Positions 30,711 through 39,185 of a stretch of DNA of 64,000 nt are shown here, one piece after another; the first letter of the stretch is position 1; every line of letters begins with the position of its first letter. The position numbers were made by a program, and so were the translations under genes. Source of the DNA: Vibrio celticus. GTDB lineage: Bacteria; Pseudomonadota; Gammaproteobacteria; Enterobacterales; Vibrionaceae. Location: assembly GCF_024347335.1 (NCBI RefSeq), contig NZ_AP025463.1, positions 2,046,001 through 2,110,000 of the forward strand, in the 5' to 3' direction. A model generated the notes under the pieces. It did not search any database and was not told where the DNA came from. It saw only the letters and a list, made by a program, of their open reading frames with translations.

Positions 30711-31256
30711 ACTATAGGGCCATCGACAGAAGATACCTCTTTGGAATAGCGAGGTATAACCCAACAAAAAGCGTTCAAAAACGATTTGTTGGCTGCATTA
30801 ACCGATATTATTAAGAGCAAGTCCAACCATTGATATTTGTGGTTACGATTACGTTTTTTTATCGACAGATCGACTTAAAGTGACAGGTAAGGAATTACAA
30901 GGTTTTAGGGTAAAAAACAGGCTGAAGCGCATTAAATATAAAGCAATTTCTCACATTAAATTAGGGAGAAAAAATGTGCAGGAACCATAAGATTTTTAGT
31001 AAATTGAGTGAGGTTAAGTCAGAGTTGTGACAAATATAAGCACTTCACAATCCGAACTCTCACTATCACCAACACAGTTTGTACCCCGCGATTCAATACC
31101 GATTAACACTTCATTCTTCCAACTAAAAGTCGCTCACTTCAATGTTGCAACCGCTCAATAATTGAACTTTTCTCGCACATATCTTGTATTCGGTTCAATC
31201 TTCTTGTAATTTTAACTGACCAACCAATCGGTCAGCTTTCGAATTTAGGGGATACT
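30711..31256. other. Divergent intergenic region speA / aldehyde dehydrogenase
   Basis: The 546-bp AT-rich spacer between divergently transcribed genes must hold both promoters. The only clear structure is the inverted repeat at 31216-31235, listed separately. No small gene or RNA was recognised. Confidence 0.5.
31216..31235. promoter_or_regulatory. Putative TetR-family operator (CTGACC-N8-GGTCAG)
   Basis: This is a perfect 6-bp inverted repeat with an 8-bp spacer, 21 bp upstream of the dehydrogenase start. It has the size and position expected for an operator of the TetR regulator encoded just downstream (inference). The dehydrogenase ribosome site AGGGG follows at 31247-31251. Confidence 0.55.
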
Positions 31257-32693
31257 ATGAGCCATAATCTAGACCTTGAACCAAACACGTCGAGCACCAA
31301 CGACATGGATCAAATGTTCAACCGACAAAAAGGTCACTACCGCAATAACGTTAATCCTACGCTTGAGCAGAGAAGAGAAAACCTCTCAGTATTAAAAGCG
31401 TTGTTAATGCGCTATCAAGAGCAATTGATTGAGGCAGTATCTGAAGATTATGGCCATCGAGCAAAGCACGACAGCTTGATTGCTGATATCACCCCTTCTC
31501 TTCACCAGATCAATTACAGCGTGAAGAACCTTAAGAAGTGGTTGAAGCCATCACGCCGCAAAGCTGGTTTGATGCTAACGCCAGCAAAGATCACGGTTCA
31601 TTATCAACCAGTGGGCGTTGTGGGTATCATTGTTCCATGGAACTTCCCAGTCATGCTCTCTTTAGGCCCTCTGATCACAGCGTTAGCAGCGGGCAACACG
31701 GCGATGCTCAAGATGTCGGAGTTTACTCCAGCGACCAACCGAGTTTTAAAAGCGATGTTGGCCGAAGGCTTTAGTGAAGATCAGGTCGCTGTTATCGAAG
31801 GCGAAGCTGACGTTTCCGCTAAATTTAGCCAACTGCCGTTTGACCATATCCTATTCACAGGCTCAACCGCTGTGGGTAAACACGTTATGAGAGCAGCGGC
31901 TAACAACTTAACACCAGTTACCCTGGAATTAGGCGGCAAATCTCCAACCATCATTGCCCCTGACTTTGATGTGGCTGACGCTGTTGAACGTATCCTGTTT
32001 GCCAAGAGCTTAAACGCTGGCCAAATATGTGTAGCGCCTGATTACATCTTGCTACCACGAGAAAAAGTTGATGCATTTATCACGGCTTACAAGCGCTACT
32101 TCAAGAAGCTGTATAAAGCAGGTATTGAGAGCAAAGACCTAACTTCAGTGATCAACATGCGCCAATACAATCGCTTGAAAGGTGTCATCGAAGACGCACA
32201 AGCCAAAGGCGCGGTTATTCACACCGTCACCGAGCAAGCACAAGACGACGTGAACCACAGAATGACGCCGCACCTTCTCACCGAAGTGAATGACGACATG
32301 GTGGCAATGCAAGAAGAGTTGTTTGGCCCTGTGCTTCCTATCGTGCCTTATGATTCGATTGAAGAAGCAATAAGCTACATCACAACCAGAGAACGCCCAC
32401 TGGCTCTGTACCTGATGAGCCATGATAAACAGACCCAAGACCAGTTTTTATCGAATACGCATTCTGGCGGTGTTTGTATTAACGACTCGCTAGTGCATGT
32501 GGCAGCAGAAGACGCGCCGTTCGGTGGCATTGGCCCTTCAGGCATGGGACACTATCACGGCATTGAAGGCTTCAAGACCTTTAGCCATGCCAAAACCGTT
32601 CTAAGCAGAGGAAAAATCAACTTCACCAAGTTAATGCATCCTCCTTACAACAACCCAATCAAAAAACTGATGTTCAAAGTACTCAATAGATGA
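31257..32693 (+). CDS. Coniferyl-aldehyde-type aldehyde dehydrogenase
   Basis: It is predicted to oxidise an aldehyde to a carboxylic acid with NAD(P)+; the true substrate is unknown. The 478-aa protein has the aldehyde dehydrogenase fold: PWNFPVMLSLGPL, the coenzyme motif FTGSTAVGK, the catalytic glutamate in LELGGKSP and the catalytic cysteine in NAGQICVAPDY. The overall pattern, with a short N-terminus and hydrophobic C-terminal end, is that of the CalB (coniferyl aldehyde dehydrogenase) group. The start has an AGGGG ribosome site six bases upstream. It overlaps the following TetR gene by ATGA, so both form one transcript. Regulation by that TetR protein is likely. Confidence 0.88.
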   Translation: MSHNLDLEPNTSSTNDMDQMFNRQKGHYRNNVNPTLEQRRENLSVLKALLMRYQEQLIEAVSEDYGHRAKHDSLIADITPSLHQINYSVKNLKKWLKPSRRKAGLMLTPAKITVHYQPVGVVGIIVPWNFPVMLSLGPLITALAAGNTAMLKMSEFTPATNRVLKAMLAEGFSEDQVAVIEGEADVSAKFSQLPFDHILFTGSTAVGKHVMRAAANNLTPVTLELGGKSPTIIAPDFDVADAVERILFAKSLNAGQICVAPDYILLPREKVDAFITAYKRYFKKLYKAGIESKDLTSVINMRQYNRLKGVIEDAQAKGAVIHTVTEQAQDDVNHRMTPHLLTEVNDDMVAMQEELFGPVLPIVPYDSIEEAISYITTRERPLALYLMSHDKQTQDQFLSNTHSGGVCINDSLVHVAAEDAPFGGIGPSGMGHYHGIEGFKTFSHAKTVLSRGKINFTKLMHPPYNNPIKKLMFKVLNR

Positions 32694-33268
32694 TCACCAA
32701 AAGACAAAAAATCCTAGATGCTGCACTCTTGCTATTCTCTCAACAGGGGCTAGAGGGCACATCTACTGGACAAATAGCGAAAACAGCTGGTGTGGCGAAA
32801 GCGACGCTGTTCCACCACTTCGAAAACAAATCTCTATTGATTGATGAACTGTTTCGCGAGCTGAAGTTAGAGCTATTCTCGACCCTTCAACCGCACACTG
32901 ATGTGGCAGTAGAAGATCGCTACCAAGCCTTTAAGTTCATGTGGTTCTCAGGGATTGAGTGGGCATTAGAGAATCCAGTTGCGATGAAGTTCTTCACCAA
33001 TGTTCATTTCGACCCAACGACTCAAACTCGAGAAATGATTGTTTCACAGATGTTCGCATCGTTAGACGAGATCATTTTGAAAGGGCAAGAGGATGGTGAA
33101 TTAATGGTGTTAGACATTAACCTTGTGAGGCACTTCATCCATAGCCACTTTCTGATTTGTGCAAACTGGCTGATTGAACAAAGCGAGTCTCCACCAGAGC
33201 AAACATCGAAGTACATCAACGATAGCTTTGATATGTGTTGGCGCGCCGTTGGTGGGCAAAACAAGTAG
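32690..33268 (+). CDS. TetR/AcrR-family transcriptional regulator
   Basis: This 192-aa regulator has an N-terminal helix-turn-helix at about residues 23-45 (TGQIAKTAGVAKATLFHHF), the hallmark of TetR proteins. The C-terminal ligand-binding half is unlike anything I can name. Its ATG overlaps the dehydrogenase stop (ATGA), so it is co-transcribed and probably represses its own operon through the inverted repeat at 31216-31235. The inducing ligand is not predictable; an aldehyde or fatty compound is a guess. Confidence 0.9.
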   Translation: MITKRQKILDAALLLFSQQGLEGTSTGQIAKTAGVAKATLFHHFENKSLLIDELFRELKLELFSTLQPHTDVAVEDRYQAFKFMWFSGIEWALENPVAMKFFTNVHFDPTTQTREMIVSQMFASLDEIILKGQEDGELMVLDINLVRHFIHSHFLICANWLIEQSESPPEQTSKYINDSFDMCWRAVGGQNK

Positions 33269-33287
33269 CTTTAGCTTTAAGCCCAAG

Positions 33288-33343
33288 GCTCTAAGCTCTA
33301 AACTCTAAACTCTAAACTCTAAACTCTAAACTCTAAACTCTAA
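33288..33343. repeat. 7-bp tandem array (GCTCTAA x2, ACTCTAA x6)
   Basis: Eight consecutive heptamers lie 19 bp after the tetR stop and before a terminator. The first two units differ from the rest by one base (G for A). It is non-coding. Confidence 0.95.
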
Positions 33344-33392
33344 ACCCAAAGATATAAGTTCTAGACTCAACTTACCTCCAATAATGATCACT

Positions 33393-33420
33393 AAAGCGCC
33401 ACACAGGCGCTTTAATTATT
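33393..33420 (+). terminator. Intrinsic terminator after the dehydrogenase-tetR operon
   Basis: The stem AAAGCGCC/GGCGCTTT has a 5-base ACACA loop and is followed by TTTAATTATT. It lies downstream of the heptamer array. Confidence 0.8.
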
Positions 33421-33615
33421 TGAACACAATTTAATCACCTCAACATATTGACTCAGAGTACTTTCTTTCAGTACCATCCCACCATCATTTCAAAAGAGAA
33501 TAACGCCATAATGAAGTACTAACATCCTGACATCCGATTTATTTTTATAAAAATCATTTGGACACTCGGGGTTAGTGGGCGTTACTTCGTCATCTATTTT
33601 CGCGACAAATCAAGC

Positions 33616-33759
33616 TCTTAAAGATCCGTTTTTTGACAAGCTACATCTTTAAGATCAGTACGTTAAAGACAGAAATCAGATCAGCACTCTATTTCCTATC
33701 TTTGATTGGTACGCTACCTAAGTAACGTCTTTGGCGATCTATACATAGAATTCTATGTA
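33616..33759. promoter_or_regulatory. ABC-F leader with two inverted repeats
   Basis: Upstream of the ABC-F gene there is a 10-bp inverted repeat (33616-33625 with 33645-33654). A perfect 18-bp palindrome, TACATAGAATTCTATGTA, follows at 33742-33759. The second lies 65 bp before the start. It could be a repressor site or part of an attenuator; some ABC-F genes are controlled by leader attenuation. This is inference only. Confidence 0.4.
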
Positions 33760-33823
33760 GGGTTCTATATAGAAAAAGCGCCTCACCCCTTTTACTCGTT
33801 TACACGTAAAGGGAGGTATTTTT

Positions 33824-35398
33824 ATGCCTACTATATTAGCCAACAATCTCTCATTCCAACTCGATACTGGTGAGTGGTTATTCAAAGACATCACCTTTAA
33901 TTTGAGCACTCGCCTCACCGGCCTAGTCGGAAGGAATGGGGCTGGAAAGTCACTACTTCTTTCGTTACTGATCGGGCAAAAACAGCCCACAACAGGCAGT
34001 ATTTCTCGCCAAGGTTCGATCGGCTTTTACTCTCAGTTGCCATCAACGCTACTGGATTCCGCCACCACCATCGCTGACTTCTTAGGGCTCACCGAAAAGT
34101 TAGATGCATTAAAAGCGATAGAGCAAGGTAGCTGCGAACTGCAGCACTTCAATATCGTTGGAGATGATTGGGATTTAGAGACACGTACCCAGCAGTTGCT
34201 AGGTACACTCAAAATCACTAGTGATTTGAACACGCTTTGTTGCTCTTTGAGTGGTGGGCAACTTGCCCTGTTACAGCTTCATCGGCTATTCGTATCAAAT
34301 AACGACATACTGATCCTCGATGAGCCTTCGAACCATTTGGATAACGATGGACGCAATTGGGTACTCGAACAGTGCCAGTTGTTTGAAGGCAAAGTGCTTG
34401 TCGTCAGCCATGATCGAAGCTTATTGAGACAAATGGACGGGATCTACCATCTCAATAGCTTGGGCGTACGTTTCTATAAAGGAAATTATGATGATTACTT
34501 CAAACAAGTGTCTAGCCAAAGCGAAGCGCTCAACAAACAGATCGCGCATCATCAGTCCGAAAAGAAACGACTCGAGCGTCAAGCTCAAGCCAACAAGGAA
34601 AAGGCGCAGCAGCGAGAATCTCAGGGAAACCGACTCAGAAAGTCAGGTAGCCAACCCAAGATCTTATTGGATGCGATGAAAGATAAAGCAGGACAAAGCC
34701 AAGCCGCGTCTGCGACAAGCCAAAGGAACCTCATTGACCAAAACCAACATAAACTTCAGTCGCTTAAAGAACTGAAGGAACGGCTGAAACCACAAGCTTT
34801 GTATCTACAGCAAAGTAATAGCAGTAAAAAGAGCTCTTTGTTAACCGTTGAAAACTGCCGCCTTATTTACGGCTCAGGTGCGCCAATCAGTTTCTCTTTA
34901 TCACAAGGGGAACGGTGTTATCTAACCGGTGCTAATGGGTGTGGAAAGTCGACACTGTTAAAAGCGATTCACGGTCAACACGCCAATTATAAAGGCTCGA
35001 TCAAGCGCTTGGGGGCGACCGTCTATTTGGATCAACACTTTGGCCTGTTAGACACCAACGATACGATGTTCGATAGTTTAATAACGCATAGCTTTGGATT
35101 AACAGAGAGCGACGCGCGAACCCTGCTAGCGAGAATTGGATTCAGGCGAGACTCAGTATATCGAAAAGTCGCTCACCTCAGTGGTGGCGAGAAAATGAAG
35201 CTGGCGATGTTGATCGTCAGCCATAAACAGGATGCCCCACTTCTTTTGCTCGATGAACCAGACAATCACTTGGACATAGACTCGAAGCAAATATTGGCTT
35301 CGGCTCTGCGTGAATACCAAGGCGCATTCATCTTGGTCAGTCATGATAGCGATTTTGTTGAGGAGGTCGGCGTTAGCCAAAACCATATCCAGCTTTAA
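33824..35398 (+). CDS. ABC-F family ATPase
   Basis: This 524-aa soluble protein has two ATP-binding domains and no membrane segments, which defines the ABC-F group that acts on ribosomes. Domain 1 shows GRNGAGKS, signature LSGGQ and LDEPSNHLD; domain 2 shows GANGCGKST, LSGGEKMKL and LDEPDNHLD. Between them, about residues 215-320, is a Lys/Arg/Gln-rich coiled-coil linker. Members of this family act in translation or protect ribosomes from antibiotics; which applies here cannot be told from sequence. The ribosome site GGGAGG is seven bases before the ATG. A monocistronic unit with its own terminator is likely. Confidence 0.9.
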   Translation: MPTILANNLSFQLDTGEWLFKDITFNLSTRLTGLVGRNGAGKSLLLSLLIGQKQPTTGSISRQGSIGFYSQLPSTLLDSATTIADFLGLTEKLDALKAIEQGSCELQHFNIVGDDWDLETRTQQLLGTLKITSDLNTLCCSLSGGQLALLQLHRLFVSNNDILILDEPSNHLDNDGRNWVLEQCQLFEGKVLVVSHDRSLLRQMDGIYHLNSLGVRFYKGNYDDYFKQVSSQSEALNKQIAHHQSEKKRLERQAQANKEKAQQRESQGNRLRKSGSQPKILLDAMKDKAGQSQAASATSQRNLIDQNQHKLQSLKELKERLKPQALYLQQSNSSKKSSLLTVENCRLIYGSGAPISFSLSQGERCYLTGANGCGKSTLLKAIHGQHANYKGSIKRLGATVYLDQHFGLLDTNDTMFDSLITHSFGLTESDARTLLARIGFRRDSVYRKVAHLSGGEKMKLAMLIVSHKQDAPLLLLDEPDNHLDIDSKQILASALREYQGAFILVSHDSDFVEEVGVSQNHIQL

Positions 35399-35430
35399 CC
35401 TTCGTAAATTCGTTCACTTAGTTTAGTTAA

Positions 35431-35464
35431 GCGAGTATTCTTCCGGATACTCGCCTTTCTTGAT
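35431..35464 (+). terminator. Intrinsic terminator of the ABC-F gene
   Basis: A 10-bp stem with one G-T pair (GCGAGTATTC/GGATACTCGC) and a TTCC loop is followed by CTTTCTT. Confidence 0.8.
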
Positions 35465-35513
35465 TGAGACAAGTAAACTACGCGCCTCGAACATCTATTC
35501 ATAAGGCTAAGGT

Positions 35514-36752
35514 TTGCATACTCTAGAACAATTAAAATCAGGGCAACTTAAAGGTATTAAGCGCTTAAAACTGTCGGAAAGTCTCACCGAGTTTCCTCTA
35601 GAAATCATAGAGCTTGCAGATTCTCTTGAGATCCTAGACCTTTCAGGCAATCAGCTGTCAGATCTACCAACCGAGTTATCACAGCTTACCAATCTGCGTA
35701 TTATCTTTGCGTCGAATAACCTGTTTACGCACCTGCCTGATGTTCTAGGGTCACTTCCTAAACTCGAAATGGTTGGCTTCAAAACCAACCAAATCAAAAC
35801 CGTTAGCGAGCAGTCTCTGCCTACTCAACTACGTTGGTTAATCCTGACCGACAATGAGATTGAGATTCTGCCAAGCTCACTAGGTGAAAGACCACGACTA
35901 CAGAAACTGGCATTGGCGGGTAACAAGATTCGCGTGTTACCAGAAAGCATGGAAAACCTATCAAGCCTTGAGCTAGTTCGCCTATCTGCAAACCAGTTGA
36001 CTGAATTCCCTGAATTCCTTATTAAGCTACCAAAGCTGGCTTGGTTAGCATTTGCGGGTAACCCGTTTTGCAAACACCCTAACAGCTTAGATAGCGTACC
36101 TGCTGTAAGCTCGCAATGCTACTCACTGAATCAAGTACTTGGTCAAGGTGCGTCTGGTGTAATTTCACATGCTAACTGGTTGAACGGTGATTTTGATTTC
36201 CCACAGGAAGTCGCTGTAAAAGTATTTAAAGGAGAAGTGACAAGCGACGGTTACCCACACGATGAACTCGAAGCGTGTCTGCAGGCTGGTCATCATAACA
36301 ACCTAGTGAAGTCGATAGCTCAAGTAGATGAACAAGACTACCTCGCATTAGTGATGGAGCTTATCCCAAGCAACTATTACAACCTAGGTTTGCCTCCTAC
36401 TCTTGAAAGCTGTACTCGCGATACGTTCAATGAAGGCTTTGAGCTTTCAATTGCTCAGATTAATAGCATTACCGAACAGATGGTTTATGTGTTTGAACAC
36501 CTTCATGCCAATAAAGTCTGTCATGGTGATCTATACGCTCACAACACTTTAGTGAACGAAAAAGGTCAGATGATCTTTGGCGACTTTGGAGCGGCAACTA
36601 TCTACGGCTACCTAACTGAAGAGCAGCAACAAGGCATTCGTCGTATCGAAGCTCGCGCATTAAAGTACTTTATTGAAGACCTACTGACGATTTGTGCAAA
36701 GCAAGATCAAGACAGCGAGCTTTATAGTCAACTAGCGAACTTCAAAGCTTAA
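35514..36752 (+). CDS. Leucine-rich-repeat protein kinase
   Basis: The 412-aa protein joins about eight leucine-rich repeats (residues ~15-200, with LDLSGNQLSDLP-like units) to a eukaryotic-type protein kinase domain (~200-412). The kinase looks active: glycine loop GQGASG (~209), ATP lysine in VAVKVFK (~235), catalytic HGDLYAHN (~337) and DFGAA (~356). No signal peptide or membrane segment is seen, so it is probably cytoplasmic. The start is a TTG at 35514, with weak AAGG upstream and no suitable ATG nearby. The gene stands alone between two terminators; targets are unknown. Similar LRR-kinase fusions occur in several Gammaproteobacteria (family knowledge). Confidence 0.85.
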   Translation: MHTLEQLKSGQLKGIKRLKLSESLTEFPLEIIELADSLEILDLSGNQLSDLPTELSQLTNLRIIFASNNLFTHLPDVLGSLPKLEMVGFKTNQIKTVSEQSLPTQLRWLILTDNEIEILPSSLGERPRLQKLALAGNKIRVLPESMENLSSLELVRLSANQLTEFPEFLIKLPKLAWLAFAGNPFCKHPNSLDSVPAVSSQCYSLNQVLGQGASGVISHANWLNGDFDFPQEVAVKVFKGEVTSDGYPHDELEACLQAGHHNNLVKSIAQVDEQDYLALVMELIPSNYYNLGLPPTLESCTRDTFNEGFELSIAQINSITEQMVYVFEHLHANKVCHGDLYAHNTLVNEKGQMIFGDFGAATIYGYLTEEQQQGIRRIEARALKYFIEDLLTICAKQDQDSELYSQLANFKA

Positions 36753-36810
36753 TGGCTTAACTGAATAGCTTAATAGCGCGTTGATTAGAAGTACTCGGTC
36801 GAATTGAAAA

Positions 36811-36846
36811 CAACAAAGCCAACATCACTGTTGGCTTTGTTGTTCT
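36811..36846 (+). terminator. Terminator between convergent LRR-kinase and 149-aa genes
   Basis: A 14-bp perfect stem (CAACAAAGCCAACA/TGTTGGCTTTGTTG) with loop TCAC can serve both strands. Confidence 0.85.
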
Positions 36847-36893
36847 TGGAATATCACTAATTTTAATGGACAAGCAAGGTTGGCTAAAAGGGA

Positions 36894-37343
36894 TTAACGC
36901 TCAGCCTGCACCAATTTCAGATACGAGTGCAGCTCACCATTTTTATATTCCACTGCAGAGTGAATATTAAGATCAGCACGAGCCACAACAGCAAACTGGT
37001 AGCAGTTCTCACCCTTTAAAATCTCGACGTGTAACAAACCGTCTTTTAGTTGCCACTGCCCTGTTGTTTCAAATCGGTCGAACAAACGATATTCAATCAA
37101 AGAACCGTCAGCATTGAAGTGCACTTCAGTGATGTAACCACCGGGACAGCTCTTCACCCAAACTCGATTATCGATATCACTGACAATGAAGTCACGCTTT
37201 GTATCACGCCACGCTAGAAAGCCTTCGCTATCATAAAGAGCAATGTCGAGATCAGTTCTAGAGATTAACGGCTGCTCATTTTGCTCACGACAATAAAGTT
37301 GAAGCAGAATTTGCTGAACTGTTTCGCTCTGTAATTCACTCAT
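36894..37343 (-). CDS. Hypothetical protein, 149 aa
   Basis: I do not recognise this protein. It is soluble and acidic, with no signal peptide or membrane helix. A central part (YDSEGFLAWRD, then VHFNADGSLIEYRLFDRF and GQWQLKDGLLHVEI) reads like a small beta-rich domain similar to lipocalin or calycin folds, but that is a guess. It lies 68 bp downstream of the ASCH-domain gene on the same strand, so co-transcription is possible. Confidence 0.7.
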   Translation of the reverse strand: MSELQSETVQQILLQLYCREQNEQPLISRTDLDIALYDSEGFLAWRDTKRDFIVSDIDNRVWVKSCPGGYITEVHFNADGSLIEYRLFDRFETTGQWQLKDGLLHVEILKGENCYQFAVVARADLNIHSAVEYKNGELHSYLKLVQAER

Positions 37344-37411
37344 TGTGACTTCCCTTTCTCATTGCTCTGCGTTAGACGTGGTATTGATCAACCAATTCTA
37401 TTTAAAGCGGG

Positions 37412-37726
37412 CTACACAAGCTCGTAAGAAACAACATACAGCTGAGAGATACCTGGATAGATATCTTGAATCACGTCTTTCAGTACTTGCAGCGTCATGT
37501 TCTCTTGCTGAGCATGGAACTCACCTAAGTCATCAAATAGGATTGGTTCAACGCTGATGATCTTAAGATTACAGAACACACGGCCTTGCTCTAGCGTCGA
37601 TACTTCCACAACACTACCTGGCTGGTAGTCACGTTCAGATTCATCGCGAATAGTAATCGTCTTCTTGCCAGAAAGGATGTCAGTTTCAAAACGTTCGAAG
37701 AACGTCATAGTGGTCGGTGCGGTCAT
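37412..37726 (-). CDS. yqfB: ASCH-domain N4-acetylcytidine amidohydrolase (YqfB family)
   Basis: The 104-aa protein matches E. coli YqfB closely in key places: MTFFERFETDILSGKKTITIRDES near the start (N-terminal part), then HAQQENMTL, VIQDIYPG and a YVVSYEL end. YqfB hydrolyses N4-acetylcytidine to cytidine and acetate; the conserved Lys, Thr and Glu come from the ITIRDE and QENMTL regions (family knowledge). The start chosen begins MTAPTT. A methionine six codons further in (MTFFERF) is an alternative. Confidence 0.88.
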   Translation of the reverse strand: MTAPTTMTFFERFETDILSGKKTITIRDESERDYQPGSVVEVSTLEQGRVFCNLKIISVEPILFDDLGEFHAQQENMTLQVLKDVIQDIYPGISQLYVVSYELV

Positions 37727-37806
37727 TTATCTCGGTCGCTTAACATTTAAAGGTTAGGTAGATGTTTATATACCAGAATGCGTGTTCAAGCGAATAAAAA
37801 TTAGGG

Positions 37807-37854
<48 letters not shown>

Positions 37855-37883
37855 GAATATGACAAAGCCAAATTACAGGCAAT

Positions 37884-37911
37884 AAAAAAGGAGAACCGAA
37901 GTTCTCCTTTT
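37884..37911 (-). terminator. Intrinsic terminator of rpmI-rplT
   Basis: The 11-bp stem AAAAGGAGAAC/GTTCTCCTTTT with loop CGAA is followed by T residues on the minus strand. It lies 25 bp past the rplT stop. Confidence 0.9.
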
Positions 37912-37936
37912 CTTAAACCTTTAAGCTAACTCTAAA

Positions 37937-38290
37937 TTATAGAGATGCTTTCGCTTTTTCAACTAGAACAGCAAATGCTGCTTTGTCGAATACTGCGATG
38001 TCAGCAAGAATCTTACGGTCGATCTCGATAGATGCTTTCTTAAGGCCATTGATGAAACGGCTGTAAGATAGACCATTTTGACGAGATGCCGCGTTGATAC
38101 GTGCAATCCAAAGTTGACGGAATTGACGTTTCTTGTTGCGACGGTCACGGTAAGCGTATTGACCAGCTTTGGTAACTGCTTGGAAAGCTACGCGGTAAAC
38201 ACGTGAACGTGCTCCGTAGTAACCTTTAGCTTGTTTTAGAACTTTCTTATGACGTGCACGAGCTTGTACACCACGTTTTACGCGAGGCAT
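37937..38290 (-). CDS. rplT: 50S ribosomal protein L20
   Basis: This 117-aa, very basic protein begins MPRVKRGV and carries AKGYYGARSRVYR and RQLWIARINAASR, diagnostic for L20. L20 binds 23S rRNA early in large-subunit assembly and in E. coli represses rpmI-rplT translation. It follows rpmI by 42 bp in the standard infC-rpmI-rplT order. Confidence 0.98.
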   Translation of the reverse strand: MPRVKRGVQARARHKKVLKQAKGYYGARSRVYRVAFQAVTKAGQYAYRDRRNKKRQFRQLWIARINAASRQNGLSYSRFINGLKKASIEIDRKILADIAVFDKAAFAVLVEKAKASL

Positions 38291-38332
38291 TATGCTTCTC
38301 CTAAACTAAACGAATTTATAAACTAAAAAGAA

Positions 38333-38527
38333 TTAAGCGTATGGCATCATACGTAGAACTTGAGCAACTTCACATTTAGGAAGGATCGAGTTCGGACGTA
38401 GCTGACGCTTGTTCTTAGTAGTACGCTTAGTCAGGATGTGACGTTTACCAGCGTGCTTAAACTTAATACCACCAGCAGTTTTCTGGAAACGCTTAGCAGC
38501 ACCTTTGTTGGTTTTCATCTTAGGCAT
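38333..38527 (-). CDS. rpmI: 50S ribosomal protein L35
   Basis: The 64-aa basic protein begins MPKMKTNKGAAKRF, typical for L35, and contains KRHILTKRTTKNKRQLR. It lies between infC and rplT in the conserved cluster. Confidence 0.98.
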   Translation of the reverse strand: MPKMKTNKGAAKRFQKTAGGIKFKHAGKRHILTKRTTKNKRQLRPNSILPKCEVAQVLRMMPYA

Positions 38528-38577
38528 GATGAATAACTCCGCATTGTTGAGTTGTTAATAACATAGTAATTAGGGCG

Positions 38578-38612
38578 AATAAAACCCCGCAACCTGAGGC
38601 TGCAGGGTTTAA
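38578..38612 (-). terminator. Hairpin with T tract between infC and rpmI (terminator or attenuator)
   Basis: On the minus strand AACCCTGCAGCC and GGTTGCGGGGTT pair over 12 positions (with G-U pairs) around TCA, followed by TTTTATT. It could reduce or regulate read-through from thrS-infC into rpmI-rplT. Confidence 0.7.
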
Positions 38613-38631
38613 TTACTTGCAAAGCCGTTAA

Positions 38632-39183
38632 TTACTTCTTTTTAGGGGCCAACACCATGATCATCTGGCGACCTTCAATTCTCGTTGGGAAAGATTCGAC
38701 AACTGCAAATTCTTCAGTATCTACTTTCAAACGATTAAGAACGTCAACACCGATTTCTTGGTGAGCCATTTCGCGGCCACGGAAGCGAATTGTTACCTTC
38801 ACTTTGTTGCCGTCTTCTAGGAAACCAGTCAGGTTGCGTAGTTTTACCTGATAGTCTCCAATATCAGTTCCAGGTCGGAATTTAATTTCCTTGATCTGAA
38901 CCTGCTTTTGCTTCTTCTTCTGCTCTTTCGCAGCTTTGCTCTTCTCGAAGAGGAACTTACCGTAGTCCATCACACGACAAACTGGCGGCTCGGCGTTAGG
39001 GCTGATCTCTACAAGATCCATACCAGCTTCATTTGCAGCTTCCATCGCTTCAGCGATTGATACTACACCAACAGCTTCGCCGTCTGCGCCAGTTAGACGC
39101 ACTTCACGAACGCCACGAATGTCACCGTTTAAACGGTGCTGGTTTTGTTTGGCCGGTTGTTGGCCACGTCTTCCGCCTTTAAT
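38632..39183 (-). CDS. infC: Translation initiation factor IF-3 (AUU start)
   Basis: IF-3 binds the 30S subunit and checks start-codon pairing. The protein is 183 aa when started at ATT (complement of 39181-39183): MKGGRRGQQ, then the conserved N-terminal domain. It carries LVEISPNAEPPVCRVMDYGKF and RFRGREMAHQ. An internal start at 39102 would lose 27 conserved residues. The ribosome site GGAGG (39191-39195) sits inside the last thrS codons, and only two bases separate the thrS stop and this start. The rare AUU start is the classic device by which IF-3 limits its own synthesis. Confidence 0.96.
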   Translation of the reverse strand: MKGGRRGQQPAKQNQHRLNGDIRGVREVRLTGADGEAVGVVSIAEAMEAANEAGMDLVEISPNAEPPVCRVMDYGKFLFEKSKAAKEQKKKQKQVQIKEIKFRPGTDIGDYQVKLRNLTGFLEDGNKVKVTIRFRGREMAHQEIGVDVLNRLKVDTEEFAVVESFPTRIEGRQMIMVLAPKKK

Positions 39184-39185
39184 AG

